A stretch of DNA of 64,000 nt from Phymorhynchus buccinoides. Taxonomy: Eukaryota; Mollusca; Gastropoda; Neogastropoda; Raphitomidae. The first letter of the stretch is position 1. Every line of letters begins with the position of its first letter. A model generated the notes under the pieces. It made no database searches. It saw nothing but the letters and a program-made list of their open reading frames with translations, and was not told the origin of the DNA. The DNA lies in assembly GCA_017654935.2 (NCBI GenBank), contig CM065691.1:21405949-21469948 (forward strand), written 5' to 3'. Position numbers and translations under genes: made by a program. Shown here one piece after another: positions 11,380-21,914 of this stretch.

Positions 11380-14300
11380 GCGTGTTGTAGGCCTATGGTT
11401 TGCTGGCGATTTGTTTTTATTAAACCCTCCTTTCTCAAAATTTGATGACTTGCTTTCATCGTTTATCTTGTCCAGCTGAGCCATCTGTTGCTTTATCCGA
11501 CCCCCACCCCCACCCTCTCACTAACACACACACATACACACACTAAATCACATGGCTGGAGTTTGTTTGGCCATGCTTGCCTGAAAGGACGGCATTCAGC
11601 TCTGCCTCTATAACCGAACTTCCATTTGTAAACAAAAATCTGTCTAGGACAGGATACATCCCTGCTTCGGAATAAATGTATTCAAAACAAGTCAGGGATC
11701 TAAGAATTGATGAAAATAATGTGTGAAGTGAGTGACTGCTTTGCACTTAGCCGAAACGTAAAAAATTGCAGCAGTTTGTAATATCGCTACTTTCTCTTCT
11801 GTAGGCCTAGCACTCCCAAGCTCTGTGCTGTCTGACGATGTGCTTGCAGACGATGACCGAGAGAGTCAAAAACAAATTTGTCTGCCCCATTCTTACTCAT
11901 GACTTCTTTTGGGAAAGCAAGGCTGGATTTGATCTGTATTAAAAAGCTGTGAAACGATTCTCAGAACCAACAGGCTTTGATTTTGTTTAATCCGACTATG
12001 GCCTCATCTGGTAACTGTCAGAACACGCTGAAAATGCATATCTTGCTGACTTGAAAAAGTGGGATCGGAAAAGTTTCACCCAGCATGTGCTGTTGATAGT
12101 TTAGCTACCATTACTTTGTTTCAGCGTTTGTTTCGCCAGATACAACTTTTTGCTTCAGGCAAGGTCGAGGTCGCAGCAGAAGACGGGGGTTAGCAGACAA
12201 CATTCTTGAAGTTGTTGACTTCTTTGATGTAATATCAATCGGTCATATGACCTCTTGCCTGCCAAAGCTATCGGACAAAATTGAATGTTTATGCGTCAAT
12301 GACCTATCATCGATGCTAAGAATAATTCCTGAGAGTGTGTGAAGTGTGTTTGTGTATGATACTGGTAACTGAGCGCAAGAAGCATAGCAAGTAGCTAGTC
12401 AGAAAAAAAACACTGACAAAAGTTCCACACCAATTTATGGCAAAAGAGGTCCTCAGTATGTCTGAAACCCATGACAAATAAAGACGATGATAAATGAAAT
12501 GTGAAACACAATGGAGATATTGAGATAGAATACGAGCTATGTGAACCATATTCCTCTACTTACTAATCATGGGATCCAAAGAACAAAACAAAGTGATGAG
12601 GTGCCTTTTTTGATGGCCGTTTGACCTCCGAGTATGGCTCAATCACCTGTGAAAAACAAAAAGTAGCAAGTAAGAAGTCACCATACTAATAATACTGATT
12701 GAAATATTATTCATGGTATTTGTAATTTGCTTAAAGTTAAAGGTACAAATGGACAGTTTACATTTTAACTAATTTAAGACCTTAGTTGCAATAGCTAAGA
12801 ACATGTGTCATTTTTTATGTGTGCATGTTTTATTTTCTATATTCACATCTAAACTGGGGAAGTTTTACTTTTATTCAATTCTATTTACCACTTACATCTT
12901 GGGTAATTTACTAATCAGAATTTGCATTAGACTAGACTATTTATTACAGTGGAACCTCCCTTATAAGACTTCCTATTACAAGACTCCCTTCTACATAAAA
13001 CCTACTTCTCTGAGACATTGCCCTTCTTTGTAAATGTAAGTATTAAAATTACTTCCCTTATAACATATAAGACCCCTCCCTTATAAGACCACATTTTGGA
13101 TGATTTTTAAAGGCCTTATAAGTTATAGGGAGGTTCCACTGTATTACACAGTGGCTATAGTTACGGGGTTGTTGCAACACTCGGACCACGTTCAGGGATA
13201 GTAACTCAGATTCCTATTATTACAATATTAGTATTAATCCTAGTCAAATTTTTCGTCAACAAATGCATTTTCTTATTTCATATATTTAATGCATCAACAT
13301 TTCATTAAAATCAGGAATAGGGTTAGGGTTAGGAAATTTCAATGTTAGTTGTTTTTCAAGACACTTGTGCATAATTTTTGAGTCCTGTGATTGAGTCCTA
13401 TAACCGTAACCTGGAGAATGTGAGTTATGGGCCCGTAACTCTAGCCTCAGCTTTATTATTAACAGTGATCTAAAACATTATTATTAACAGTGATCTAGTA
13501 ACAGTGATCTAAAAATACTAACCCAATACAGTAGAACTAATATGAGAAAAAACTTCTTTTCTAATAGAGTCACCCAGCACTGGAACAATCTCCCTGCACA
13601 AACTAAACTTGCTTCCAACATTAACCATTTCAAAAACCTCCTAGATAGTGACCCCAAAATTAATGTTTTTAAATACAATTATGATTAAGACGACAATGAT
13701 AGTTCAAAAAGCGCCACAGCGGTGCCAATCTGATTAATGAACAAAGCCACAATAACAAACAATCAAAAGATAGGGCACATCAAGAGGCCGCGAGGCCTGG
13801 CTGCCCTGAAGATCTGACCTGACCTAATATTAATATATTATATGATAAAGTATAAACACAGCACACTGCTTGTCTTGAACTCTTCTGCTGCCCATACACA
13901 CTCTTTAAATCTACTTGATCAATTCTTCAACCAGTCAATCACTCAAATGAGTCAATGTCCGACCCCCTCCCATCCCTTCCACTGTTTAAGTTATGATGGT
14001 GTAGGCCTAGATTAAGCTGGAGTTTAAACAAGGGGATAGACTCCAAGTACCTAGGCCTAGTCTTAGTAGGCTAGAGCTTGCATGCCTGTCGCAGTCAAAA
14101 GTGTAGCTCGTGCAATTCTGCCACTCGCTACTATGAGAGTGTGTATTTGCGACATTGAGCATGAACCACAAATTTCACTTTTTTTGTAGGGTTAGGGATA
14201 GGGTTAGGGTTAGGGTTAGGTAAATGGTTCAAGTAAAGAAAGAGTGAAATTTGTGGTTGTCGCAAATACACACTCTCATAGTAGCGAGCAGCAGATTTGC

Positions 14301-15630
14301 ACGAGCTACACTTTTGACTGCGACAATGCCTGCAACTAAAGTGTGTACAATTACTTCTATAAAGTAGGAACGACGGAATTAGGTCAAGCCGCAGCGATTT
14401 TTCTCGTTGAAAATCCGAACCGTGATTTTGGCCATGTGCCAAACGGTCACTTCCTTTGCTTGTTTTTATTGGTGGTTATTCTTGGCGCTGACCATCCGAG
14501 TTTCTTTCTTTCGGGAAGCAGACACCTACTCGGTCATTCAGGAACGATCTTTTTTTACGCGAAGACGGCCGATCGCGAGAGACAAGCGATCCAATATTTG
14601 GGTCCAATTCATTCGTTTATCATTTCTGAACGGTAATTACATAATTCTTTAAAACAAATGCGCAGTTACATTTAATTATTTTTCTACAAGTACACCAAAT
14701 TTGGTGCATCTACAATAAATCGCAATGCTGCTCAAGGTCTCCACAAGTCGGGAGGTGTTACGTCGAAGCCTGTCCGACATGTTTTCTGTCATGCTCACGT
14801 TGATGTTGCGATCTTGTGAGTCGCACAAAAAGCTTAGGCCTAATCTGTCTAATGTTTGGGGTTGATGTTGCCCCTTTGAATAAGCTTTATTTTGGTACCA
14901 ATGCTTTGTTTATTGGCAAAAGAAAAGAAAAGTTATGGCTGTTTTATTAATCCAAACATTAATACGGTAAGGGCCGGTAACCTTGATCAAAATTTTCTTA
15001 TATAGCTCATGTAAAAAAAGCTATCATTTTAAAACGTTGTAACTTTCTCAATTTTTGAACGATTTTGATCATTTGGGTATCATTTTAAAGGTCTTGTCGG
15101 GCTCTTTCCATTGACATAAATTTCACATTTGACAAAAAGTAAATATTTTAAAAAAAATTTATAACCACCCTACTAAGTACTATAAAGAAGTTGGTCACCA
15201 CCACAGAAGAAGAACTGTAAATAAAAGTAATTTTCGAACACGGCCGGACAAATGTCCCTTTTCCGCATCAATCGACAAAGCGTTATTCTGTTCAATTGCC
15301 TTAAAACTAAAAAAAAAGTCGTCTGCTTCACAACTTAGCCGCCGTCGCTGAATGAGAATCACAACCAGTGAATGGTCCACTACTTCACTCTTCAATCACT
15401 GTGACACACTCACTGACTCAGTCACACAGACGCTTGTCGGCAAGCCCAAACAAAAATGCACTCACTTTTCCAGGCCAAGCTGAGAATCCCTTGATCTTTG
15501 CCCTGCAAAATGAAAGAATTACATTTAGTGTTCTAATTATTATATTATATGCGTGCGATTTCGAGCAACGAAACTAGGCGTGTTCCCTTTCTTACCACAC
15601 AAAATCGCCAACTTTAAACTTAGCCGCCAT
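5332..15630 (-). CDS. GLYR1: GLYR1 / NP60 (N-PAC) gene, 5' part, eight exons
   Basis: Exons in order: 15630-15596, 15502-15466, 12646-12564, 10973-10844, 9533-9432, 8888-8859, 7768-7505, 5490-5332. All have AG acceptors and GT donors, and reading phase is kept throughout (280 codons). Residues about 6-95 form a PWWP domain (VGDFVWAKIKG, then SAWPGK, FFGSHDYAWV). Residues 96-227 are a Ser/Lys/Asp-rich linker. From about residue 247 a Rossmann nucleotide-binding start follows ([13 protein letters not shown], then VTVWNRT). This order is that of GLYR1, a chromatin reader with a catalytically altered beta-hydroxyacid dehydrogenase fold, known to bind nucleosomes and help transcription elongation and LSD2-linked demethylation. 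The rest of the dehydrogenase domain is missing because the window ends. Identity is firm; exon ends are inferred from splice consensus. Confidence 0.93.
5522..5935. mobile_element. Cluster of CAGTGGAACC-type TA MITEs
   Basis: Starts with CAGTGGAACCTCCCTTATAA and ends GGTTCCACTG, with TA outside each end. Two more copies of the terminus (near 5611 and 5688) lie inside, so several elements have nested or recombined. It begins 31 bp upstream (in gene sense) of GLYR1 exon 8. Confidence 0.75.
5941..7490. other. GLYR1 intron, no further feature recognised
   Basis: This intronic stretch between exons 7 and 8 shows no convincing exon. Weak repetition is present: ATTTTGTCAAAT-like and TAGCGTC/GCTAAC motifs recur around 6190 and 6650 in opposite orientation, which could be a decayed foldback of about 500 bp. 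Confidence 0.4.
7505..7768 (-). CDS. GLYR1: GLYR1 exon 7 (disordered linker)
   Basis: Eighty-eight codons rich in Ser, Lys, Pro and Gly. The exon starts [11 protein letters not shown] and ends in an acidic tail (DEGFPDEQK). It is flanked by TCAACAG and GTGGGT, phase 0 on both sides. It fits the low-complexity linker between PWWP and dehydrogenase domains. Confidence 0.82.
8341..8560. mobile_element. Foldback element with CAGGGCTCCC ends
   Basis: The terminus CAGGGCTCCCAGGGACCCCC is mirrored at the other end by GGGAGCCCTG. The 5-bp sequence CATAT is found directly outside both ends, consistent with a target duplication. There is no ORF. The ends resemble some hAT MITEs, but an 8-bp duplication is not seen, so the superfamily is left open. 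Confidence 0.55.
8859..8888 (-). CDS. GLYR1: GLYR1 exon 6 (30-nt micro-exon)
   Basis: The acceptor TTGTTTCAG and donor GTAAAT bracket exactly ten codons ([10 protein letters not shown]), phase 0 on both sides. Skipping or including it keeps the frame, so it could be alternatively spliced. Evidence is the splice signals and matching composition only. Confidence 0.65.
9432..9533 (-). CDS. GLYR1: GLYR1 exon 5 (acidic/basic linker)
   Basis: Thirty-four codons give an acidic stretch (PPSDEDD) and then [10 protein letters not shown]. The latter sits where GLYR1 has an AT-hook, but the GRP core is replaced by GRS, so minor-groove binding may be weaker. Acceptor GAAAAG, donor GTTAGT, phase 0 at both ends. 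Confidence 0.8.
9930..10154. mobile_element. TTAA-flanked foldback MITE
   Basis: TTAACCCCTTGATTGCCA at one end and its complement with GGGGTTAA at the other, with TTAA on both edges. Related by termini to 3386-3610. It lies in the intron between GLYR1 exons 4 and 5. Confidence 0.65.
10844..10973 (-). CDS. GLYR1: GLYR1 exon 4 (PWWP end and helices)
   Basis: The exon encodes [12 protein letters not shown] and then a basic helical stretch ([15 protein letters not shown]). This corresponds to the C-terminal helices of the PWWP domain. Acceptor AAACAG, donor GTAAGC, phase 0 at the end. Confidence 0.9.
11334..11384. repeat. (GT)n microsatellite
   Basis: About 45 bp of GT dinucleotide in the intron between GLYR1 exons 3 and 4. 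The remainder of 11000-12550 shows no exon or recognisable element. Confidence 0.85.
12564..12646 (-). CDS. GLYR1: GLYR1 exon 3 (PWWP core)
   Basis: Acceptor TTCACAG is followed by [19 protein letters not shown] and then VLFFGSHD. The F-F-G-S/T-x-D block lines up with the strand that completes the methyl-lysine cage in PWWP domains. The donor GTAAGT leaves two bases (TA) that become Tyr with exon 4. Confidence 0.9.
12947..13141. mobile_element. CAGTGGAACC-type TA MITE, most complete copy
   Basis: A 195-bp element from CAGTGGAACCTCCCTTATAA to GGTTCCACTG with TA immediately outside each end. It holds internal repeats of the CTTATAAGAC motif and no ORF. It fits a Tc1/mariner-derived MITE. Confidence 0.8.
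13153..13446. mobile_element. Foldback element with TTAGGG-type core
   Basis: GGCTATAGTTACGGG at 13153 is mirrored by CCCGTAACTCTAGCC ending at 13446 (14 of 15 paired). The middle (13317-13341) contains AGGGTTAGGGTTAGG, the telomere-type motif. No ORF and no clear target duplication. Confidence 0.5.
13490..13830 (+). pseudogene. LINE 3' end: RT C-terminal remnant plus tail
   Basis: The plus strand encodes [17 protein letters not shown] and then a short FKNLLD-type end before a stop near 13687. This is the usual C-terminus of CR1/RTE-like reverse transcriptase ORFs. A 3' UTR follows and ends near 13800-13830 with repeats of ACCTG, a typical microsatellite tail. It is a 5'-truncated insertion in a GLYR1 intron. 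Confidence 0.7.
14087..14325. mobile_element. 239-bp foldback element with (TTAGGG)-type core
   Basis: Arms of about 67 bp start TGTCGCAGTCAAAAGTG and end with the complement finishing GACTGCGACA. They are directly flanked by the 5-bp duplication ATGCC (14082-14086 and 14326-14330). The loop region carries GGGTTAGGGATAGGGTTAGG and further GGGTTA units. No ORF. The insertion boundaries are clear; the superfamily is not. Confidence 0.75.
14331..15460. other. GLYR1 intron without recognised element
   Basis: Nothing convincing is seen. Both strands hold only short open frames without family similarity, apart from AT-rich stretches near 15000-15170 that have the look of old repeat DNA. Confidence 0.4.
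15466..15502 (-). CDS. GLYR1: GLYR1 exon 2 (PWWP signature)
   Basis: A 37-nt exon after the acceptor TTTTGCAG encodes [12 protein letters not shown], with the SAWP form of the PWWP signature, and ends in phase 0 at donor GTGAGT. The S-A-W-P variant is common in PWWP proteins. Confidence 0.9.
15596..15630 (-). CDS. GLYR1: GLYR1 exon 1 (start codon)
   Basis: ATG at 15630 begins [12 protein letters not shown], the first beta strand of the PWWP domain. The donor GTAAGA follows at 15595. The exon stops after two bases of the Trp codon, and exon 2 supplies the third. No upstream in-frame ATG gives a better start, and the MAA start resembles vertebrate GLYR1. Confidence 0.9.
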
Positions 15631-15671
15631 CTTGCAATCGTACAAATTGTAGAATGGTGCATTGTGGGAAA
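15622..15671 (-). promoter_or_regulatory. Likely GLYR1 core promoter: YY1-like and ZNF143-like sites
   Basis: On the minus strand the start codon lies inside GCAAGATGGCGGC, a perfect YY1-type motif often placed at the 5' end of housekeeping genes. About 25 bp upstream is TTCCCACAATGCA, close to the ZNF143/STAF consensus. Both are motif matches only; binding has not been shown. Confidence 0.5.
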
Positions 15672-16149
15672 TTCAAAAAGTAACGCGGCACTTCAAAGCA
15701 CTTGTCTCAATTAGCCTTGAGCCATTTCCTCGATCTAACTACAATTAAAAATAAACAACACGTAATCTTATTTTATTTGATGGCTGGTTTAACGTCTAAT
15801 TAGGCGTAGCTTAGCTCGACGGAAATATTTATTGAAAAAAAAGTTTATTATATGCAAAGACTGCCTAAGCTTTCTGTCATAGGCTATGTAATAAACTCAA
15901 TAACATATTCTACTGTGAACTGAACTAGTAGGCCTAAAATGCATATAAAAATGTAGACCTACTGGCTCTAATTGCTGCAGACAGAGATTGGTTGGTCGCC
16001 CTTACGGGCCGAGAGAGTTGAGATGTGCCCTGAGCAAGACTTAATTCTTCACGCTATGAACACATCAGCCCAGCGACCTGAATATAGCAACTGCCCTCTC
16101 TGATCTGGCAGTCATAGACGGAAACGACAGACAGGCCCCAACACTAACC

Positions 16150-16397
<248 letters not shown>

Positions 16398-16780
16398 AAG
16401 AACCGGAAAGTAGGCATTAGTGCAAGCTACCGAAAACAATTTAAAAAAATCTACTAGTCATCATTCTCGCGTGTTAATTTAATAACTTCATTGAGATTCA
16501 TAACTGGCATTAAACAGTTAAGTCGGGGCTTTCAGGTCATCGGTCAAGACTGAAGCTTAACCCAGACCTCTCCAGTCACCACTTCATTCCTTCTTTATTT
16601 CTTTTATATTTAGAAAAACAGGAAGGAGGTATGAGGTGTGTGTGGGGGGCTCAGTAGGCTTCAGGGAGGGATGTATGAAAAGTAGGGAGGGATGGGTGCT
16701 ACAAACATTTGCATATTCATCGGCGCACACACAGAACACGCAAATCAGTAAAGGTATAGGATCGGACCATGTGACTTCGC

Positions 16781-17021
16781 AAGGGGGGGGGGGGGGGGGG
16801 GGTCCGCTGGGGGTCGAGCTAGGGAGCTGCATAGGCTCCGGGTTATGGGGAAATACCCTTTTGGGAGCCCTGGGAGCGAAGCCCCCGAACGCTGATGTTT
16901 GCAATTTAGTGATTATTAGGCCTAAGGCAAAAATCGAGTCGCTTTCTTACTTTTCATCCTTGTATAAGGTAGGCTAAGTAGGGGAAGTTTTCGGAAACCA
17001 GGACCCCCCCCCCCCCCCCTC
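16781..17021. repeat. Poly(G) and poly(C) tracts
   Basis: A run of about 22 G near 16781-16802 and one of about 15 C near 17006-17020 bracket 200 bp of unique-looking DNA. Nothing coding is recognised in 16400-17480. Confidence 0.85.
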
Positions 17022-17483
17022 CCCTAGATCCGGCCCTGCATCAGTGTAAGCTTAAATGTATCCAATAATGTGGCCAGGAAGGGAGGTGGAAATGGGGGGA
17101 AGCCTGGCAAGACAAGGGGAGGGGAGGGGGAGGGAGAAACGTGGGGCACAAAATAGAAAGGATTGCATCTGGTAACGAATGAGAACGTTCACTTTTCCTC
17201 CTTTTTTTCTCTTTTTTGGGTGGGTGGGTAATTCGTGTTGCACAGAGGAGACAGACAGTCCAATCATCAGACGGACAGATTGACAGAAATCAGCAGAAAA
17301 GCAATTATACATAAACGAGACTATAATTAACTTGAGATTAGTGTCATTGCAAACTGTTACGCATGCTTTCATTTTAGGGTGCGTAGCGCAATCACTACGT
17401 AGCGATAGAACTAAACATGATCATGCCTAACATTTCTTTGTCTCCCATCGTCACACTTGTCTCCCCCCCAACCCATTTTTTTA

Positions 17484-17676
17484 GGCCGGGTTCACATTAG
17501 ACGCGTAAAGTTCCGTACGGAAAACCTTAAATAAGTGGAAGAAAGAAGAATGAAAGATTACGCATATAGGGGAAATTCGTCACACGCGCGCAAATCTTTT
17601 CCCTTCTTTGTTTCACTTATTTATGGATTGCGCACGGGTTTCCGCATGGAATATCCGCTTATGTGTGTACCCGGCC
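17484..17676. mobile_element. TTA-flanked MITE with GGCCGGGTTCACA ends
   Basis: The element runs from GGCCGGGTTCACATTAGACG to GTACCCGGCC with TTA on both sides. A second copy in opposite orientation is at 21915-22105 (~190 bp, clearly homologous throughout). Three-base TTA duplications are typical of PIF/Harbinger elements; the assignment is inferred from that alone. Confidence 0.7.
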
Positions 17677-17870
17677 TTAGCCTCCTACGTGTTTCCGCTC
17701 AAACGCTATCGCGTACGTGGTAACATGCATAATCCGCCAGCCTTATAATCAATAACAAACAAACAAACAGCGCTGAAAACATTAACCAGCCGCCTTCGCT
17801 TCGCTGCTGGTTAATCACGCTTCATTCCTTTCCTTACTACCAAGAACACTAGAAAGAAGGTATTTTCCTA

Positions 17871-18302
17871 AAGGTCTGTGTACACGTTAACATTATTCAC
17901 GATATATTTATATTTCCCCATGGCAACACAGTGTTAACCCACTCATAAAATGATTTACAGCTCACTGTAAATGGGGTAGGGTGGGGGTGAACAAATGAAT
18001 GCGATAATAGAAATGGTGGGAAAGAGGGCAGTTCTTAATGTTTTGATAGTCGCTTGTATCGACCCTACTTATGTTCAATGTTTTTGCGAAATATGATTTG
18101 TCATTCATTTTTCCTTAGTTTTGTTTCCATTTTTCATATATGCAAATGTGTTTCTTTGATTGTATTGTGCTTGTACGAGACCACACTGTAATTTCACCTA
18201 ACGTGATAATAAAGTATTTTTGACTTTGACTTTGACTTTGACTGTGTTGCCATGGGGAAATATAAATATCTTGTGAATAGTGTTAACGTGTACACAGACC
18301 TT
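17871..18302. mobile_element. Foldback element with ~60-bp arms, containing a TTTGAC-tailed insert
   Basis: The left arm (17871-17931) starts AAGGTCTGTGTACACGTTAA and the right arm (18242-18302) is its near-perfect complement. Between them is a stretch ending AATAAAGTATTTTTGACTTT with repeated TTTGAC, the kind of tail seen on LINE/SINE insertions. The same tail occurs inverted at 61915-62045. Confidence 0.65.
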
Positions 18303-18423
18303 AAGTATCTGTTACTACCCCAAGGCCATCTTCCCATATGATATTCCTCAGATTGCAGCAGTAGATCACTAATGCATTTCTGTACCTATTCGTAACGCGC
18401 CTACAGTAATTGCGTTAACAGGT

Positions 18424-18870
18424 GTGCCATCCTGTCCCCCCCCCCCCCCCCCCCCTCTCTCTCTCTCTCTCTCTGCTGCTAATTGTCACCTATTAAAACT
18501 CAATTCTATGCACAAAAGGGGAGCTAAAATAATCCTTCCTGATCCTGAACTCAGTACAGCAGAAACACAAGCCCAGTTAAACATACTTCCACTGCAATCA
18601 CAGCTTAGCTATAATAAAGCCATTCTCATGTACAAAGTACACTATGACTTAGCTCCACAATACCTGAAAAATCTACTTACACAAGCCTCGCATCGATATA
18701 TGGTTCAAGTAACTATATTCTACCACACACGAGAATAGATAAATTCAAGTCAAGTTTTACTTTCTCGGGTTCCTCCATATGGCATTCCCTTCAGTCCGAC
18801 ATTAGATTATGCTCCTCTATCTCAACCTTCAAAACGAGTCTCCGAGAGACACTTACATTCGACCCTCCAT
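18424..18870 (+). pseudogene. Non-LTR retrotransposon RT C-terminal remnant
   Basis: After a C/CT tract the plus strand encodes a peptide with LQSQLSYNKAILMYKVHYDL followed by APQYL. A short frameshifted stretch resembling W-x-S-L-x-S-D-I-R and then FKTSLRE comes next. The order matches the thumb/C-terminal part of CR1/L2-like RTs. Frameshifts and loss of the 5' part make it a dead copy. The AT-rich DNA from 18870 to 19490 may be its 3' region; a ~50-bp direct repeat (TGCTACCTTTATGTT) occurs there. Confidence 0.7.
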
Positions 18871-19504
18871 GATTTTGTTTTCTTATTATTTTTCTCTTTT
18901 TGTTTTTCTTCATATATCCCGATACGCTGATTGCTAATACGATGTTATGTATTTCACATCACTCTGTTTCTTTACTATTCTCCAACAATGTGCTAAAATT
19001 AATGTTTAAATTGTCTGCACTCTATTGCTAATTGCTACCGGTTTCATACCATAGGCTGTATTAGTTTGCCCTGTTCTAAAATGTATAGTTCTTTTATACG
19101 TGCTTCAACATATATCTGTGTGTATGTGCATGTATTCTTGCGTGTGCAGCGCGCACGTGCAGGTGTGTGCGTGTATGGTTATACGCATGTGTGCCCGCAC
19201 AAGTATTAACAACTATACATGCGCGTATGTAATTCTATAAATTCGTATTTCAACCTGTCTTTATCACAATACCTGCTTTGCTACCTTTATGTTTAATTAT
19301 GTATGTGTAATTCTATGCCTTGCCATGTTTGTATTCTATGTTCGTATATGTACAAAGGTGCTACCTTTATGTTCAAATTTGTATGTGTAATATGCCTTGC
19401 CATGTTTGTATTCAATGTTCGTATATGTACCAAGGACAGATTGGAAGACTAGGCGTTGCCTAAAATCTTTATCCTTGAAAAATAAAGTTAAAGTTTTCAA
19501 GTTC

Positions 19505-19673
<169 letters not shown>

Positions 19674-19904
19674 CAAAATTTAAAGGGCCTATTATTAAGC
19701 AATCCTCTCCTTCCGTAGCCTAGCTCAACCGAAGAGAGCATGACAATAAAATAAATGACCCGTAAAAAAGGTTGGCTCACAGTTCAATCCCCTTTCGTCT
19801 ATCCATATTTTTTTAATTACTCAGTCTCCCAGTCACCGAGAGAGTGGGGTGTGAGAACATGAGCGTAGGCTTTTGTCTAGGGCCTGCCGTACATTTAGTT
19901 ATAT

Positions 19905-20690
19905 AGCACTAGCGCAACGCCCCGTACCGGTAACGCCTAGTACCGGTAACGCCTTGTACAGGTAACGCCAAGTACCGGTACCACTGAGTACCGGTTTCGC
20001 TGGGTCCACAAAATATTATATTTTTACTTTTGTGGCTGAAAATAAAAAAAATTGACCCCTACCACTTTCAAGGCCTACCGATCTCCATGACATTGACCTT
20101 GACCTTGATCGGTATGCAATCATCAGAACAACCATAAGCCAAAGTACCTACATGCCAAGTTTGAAGTCCCTAAGACCAACGGTGTGGACGTTATAGATTT
20201 TCGGTTTTCAAGGTCATATGCCAAGGTGAAGGTCATGACGGCGATAATTTATGCGCGGATGCCTTCTCTCATGGTGACATGCCACCACACAAAACTGGAG
20301 ACGATTCGGTAAAGCATTTCGGGAGATATGCGTGGGACAGTAAAACCCAATCATTAGACCCCTACCACTTTCAAGGCATAGCGATCTCCCTGACCTTGAC
20401 ATTGACCTTCATTGGTACACCATCATCAGAACGGCCATAAGTACATCCATGCCAAGTTTCAAGACTCTAGGACCAGCGGTGTGGAAGTTATGGCCCCTTA
20501 ACGATTTTCGGTTTTCAAGGTCATACACCAACGTCAAGGTCAGGACAGCAAAAAGTTTTGCACAGATGCCTTCCTCTCATGGGGACACACCACCACACAA
20601 AATTTGAAGCGATTCGGTCAAGCGGTTCGGGAGATCATTGGGACAGACAGAAAAGTGAAAAATAGTCAAAGTGTAGTAGTTAAAATACTT
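19905..20690. repeat. Interspersed repeat with TACCGGTAACGCC units and two ~310-bp tandem copies
   Basis: Near 19915-19990 the block TACCGGTAACGCC is repeated about four times with variation. Two tandem copies (about 20050-20350 and 20358-20650) follow. They share CCCCTACCACTTTCAAGGC, GTTTTCAAGGTCATA, and a terminal GCGATTCGGTCAAGC-like block. The TACCGGTAACG motif recurs beside the tandem array at 34220-34790, so both belong to one repeat family. Confidence 0.65.
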
Positions 20691-20699
20691 AGTTAAAAG

Positions 20700-21370
20700 T
20701 TACAAACGAGAGGCGTAGAGTAGGTTTTTGTTTTATTTTGCCTCTTTTTGATGCCCGGGCGAGAGGGGTTTTTCTGAATTTGTTTCTTAGTGCCCTTTCT
20801 TGCTCAGGGCAGGGTTTAGGCCAATTGGTGCTTTAGGCGACCACGAATGAGAGTTAAATGCGCTTAGAATCCGGAGTCCATAATCTTGTGCACTGTACGA
20901 TCCACATATCCTTTAACATAGCCTTTGGTATTATCATCTACAGCGTCATATCATCTTTACCAATTGATCTTGACCAGTTGATTTTGACCAATTGCTTGAC
21001 CAACAATTTTTGTGTAAATGAGGCTTTATAACGAACATTATCTGCCCCTTGTCTCGTGCCCCGAGATGCGAACGCCACCTTCTTAAGATTATCGCCCTTG
21101 CCTGTCAGGAACTAGTAGTATATAGCCACAGAAAATTATCTGCTCCTGACTCGTCACCACGGGGCATCGGCACTTCGGGCTTAGAATTATCGCCCTTTCG
21201 TGTTCCGGCAAGGAGTAGTAATATAAAGCCTTATTGATGTTGACAAATTGCAGTATGTGTCCTTTTCCGGGAGGACGTTAAACATAAACTCTCGTTCGTA
21301 CAAATTGCAGGACCAGCAATATTTCTTCGACGCCTTTCGCTGTGTGACGGGCGGGGCGAGAAGCAGGCTG
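20700..21370. other. Intergenic, weak duplications only
   Basis: Two diverged copies of a ~100-bp segment containing TTAGAATTATCGCCC / CTTAAGATTATCGCCC lie near 21015-21110 and 21140-21235. No gene is recognised. Confidence 0.4.
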
Positions 21371-21375
21371 TGTCG

Positions 21376-21795
21376 CACGTGCGCCTCTGTGCAGAGGGCG
21401 TTGTCGTCGTACCTGATGGACAGTGACCCTTCCTGCAACTGTCTGCTGCAGCACGTGCGCCTCTGTGCAGAAGACGTTGTCGTCGTACCTGATGGACAGT
21501 GACCCTTCCTGCAACTGCCTGCTGCAGCACGTGCGCCTCTGTGCAGAGAGCGTTGTCTGATGGACAGTGACCCTTCCTGCAACTGTCTGCTGCAGCACGT
21601 GCGCCTCTGTGCAGAGAGCGTTGTCTGATGGACAGTGACCCTTTCTGCAACTGTCTGCTGCAGCACGTGCGCCTCTGTGCAGAGAGCGTTGTCTGATGGA
21701 CAGTGACCCTTCCTGCAACTGTCTGCTGCAGCACGTGCGCCTCTGTGCAGAGAGCGTTGTCTGATGGACAGTGACCCTTCCTGCAACTGTCTCCT
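21376..21795. repeat. 68-bp minisatellite, about six copies
   Basis: The unit starts CACGTGCGCCTCTGTGCAGA and contains TGATGGACAGTGACCC. Early copies are longer (about 74-77 bp) because of an extra GTCGTCGTACC. It is G+C-rich compared with its surroundings. Open frames exist on both strands but are shared by repeat geometry. Confidence 0.85.
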
Positions 21796-21914
21796 GCAGC
21801 ACAGGCGACTGTGTCACGTGCTGCAGCATCCCAAGAACCAGTATTTCCTGCTGCACATCTTCGTGCCTTTCTCAGCGCGCAGCAGTTTTAAGGACGAATA
21901 TGTGGATTTCTTTA

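Noticed and set aside
21187..21856. Minus-strand frames of 167-199 codons
   Set aside because: They are overlapping translations of the 68-bp minisatellite in different frames, with no domain.
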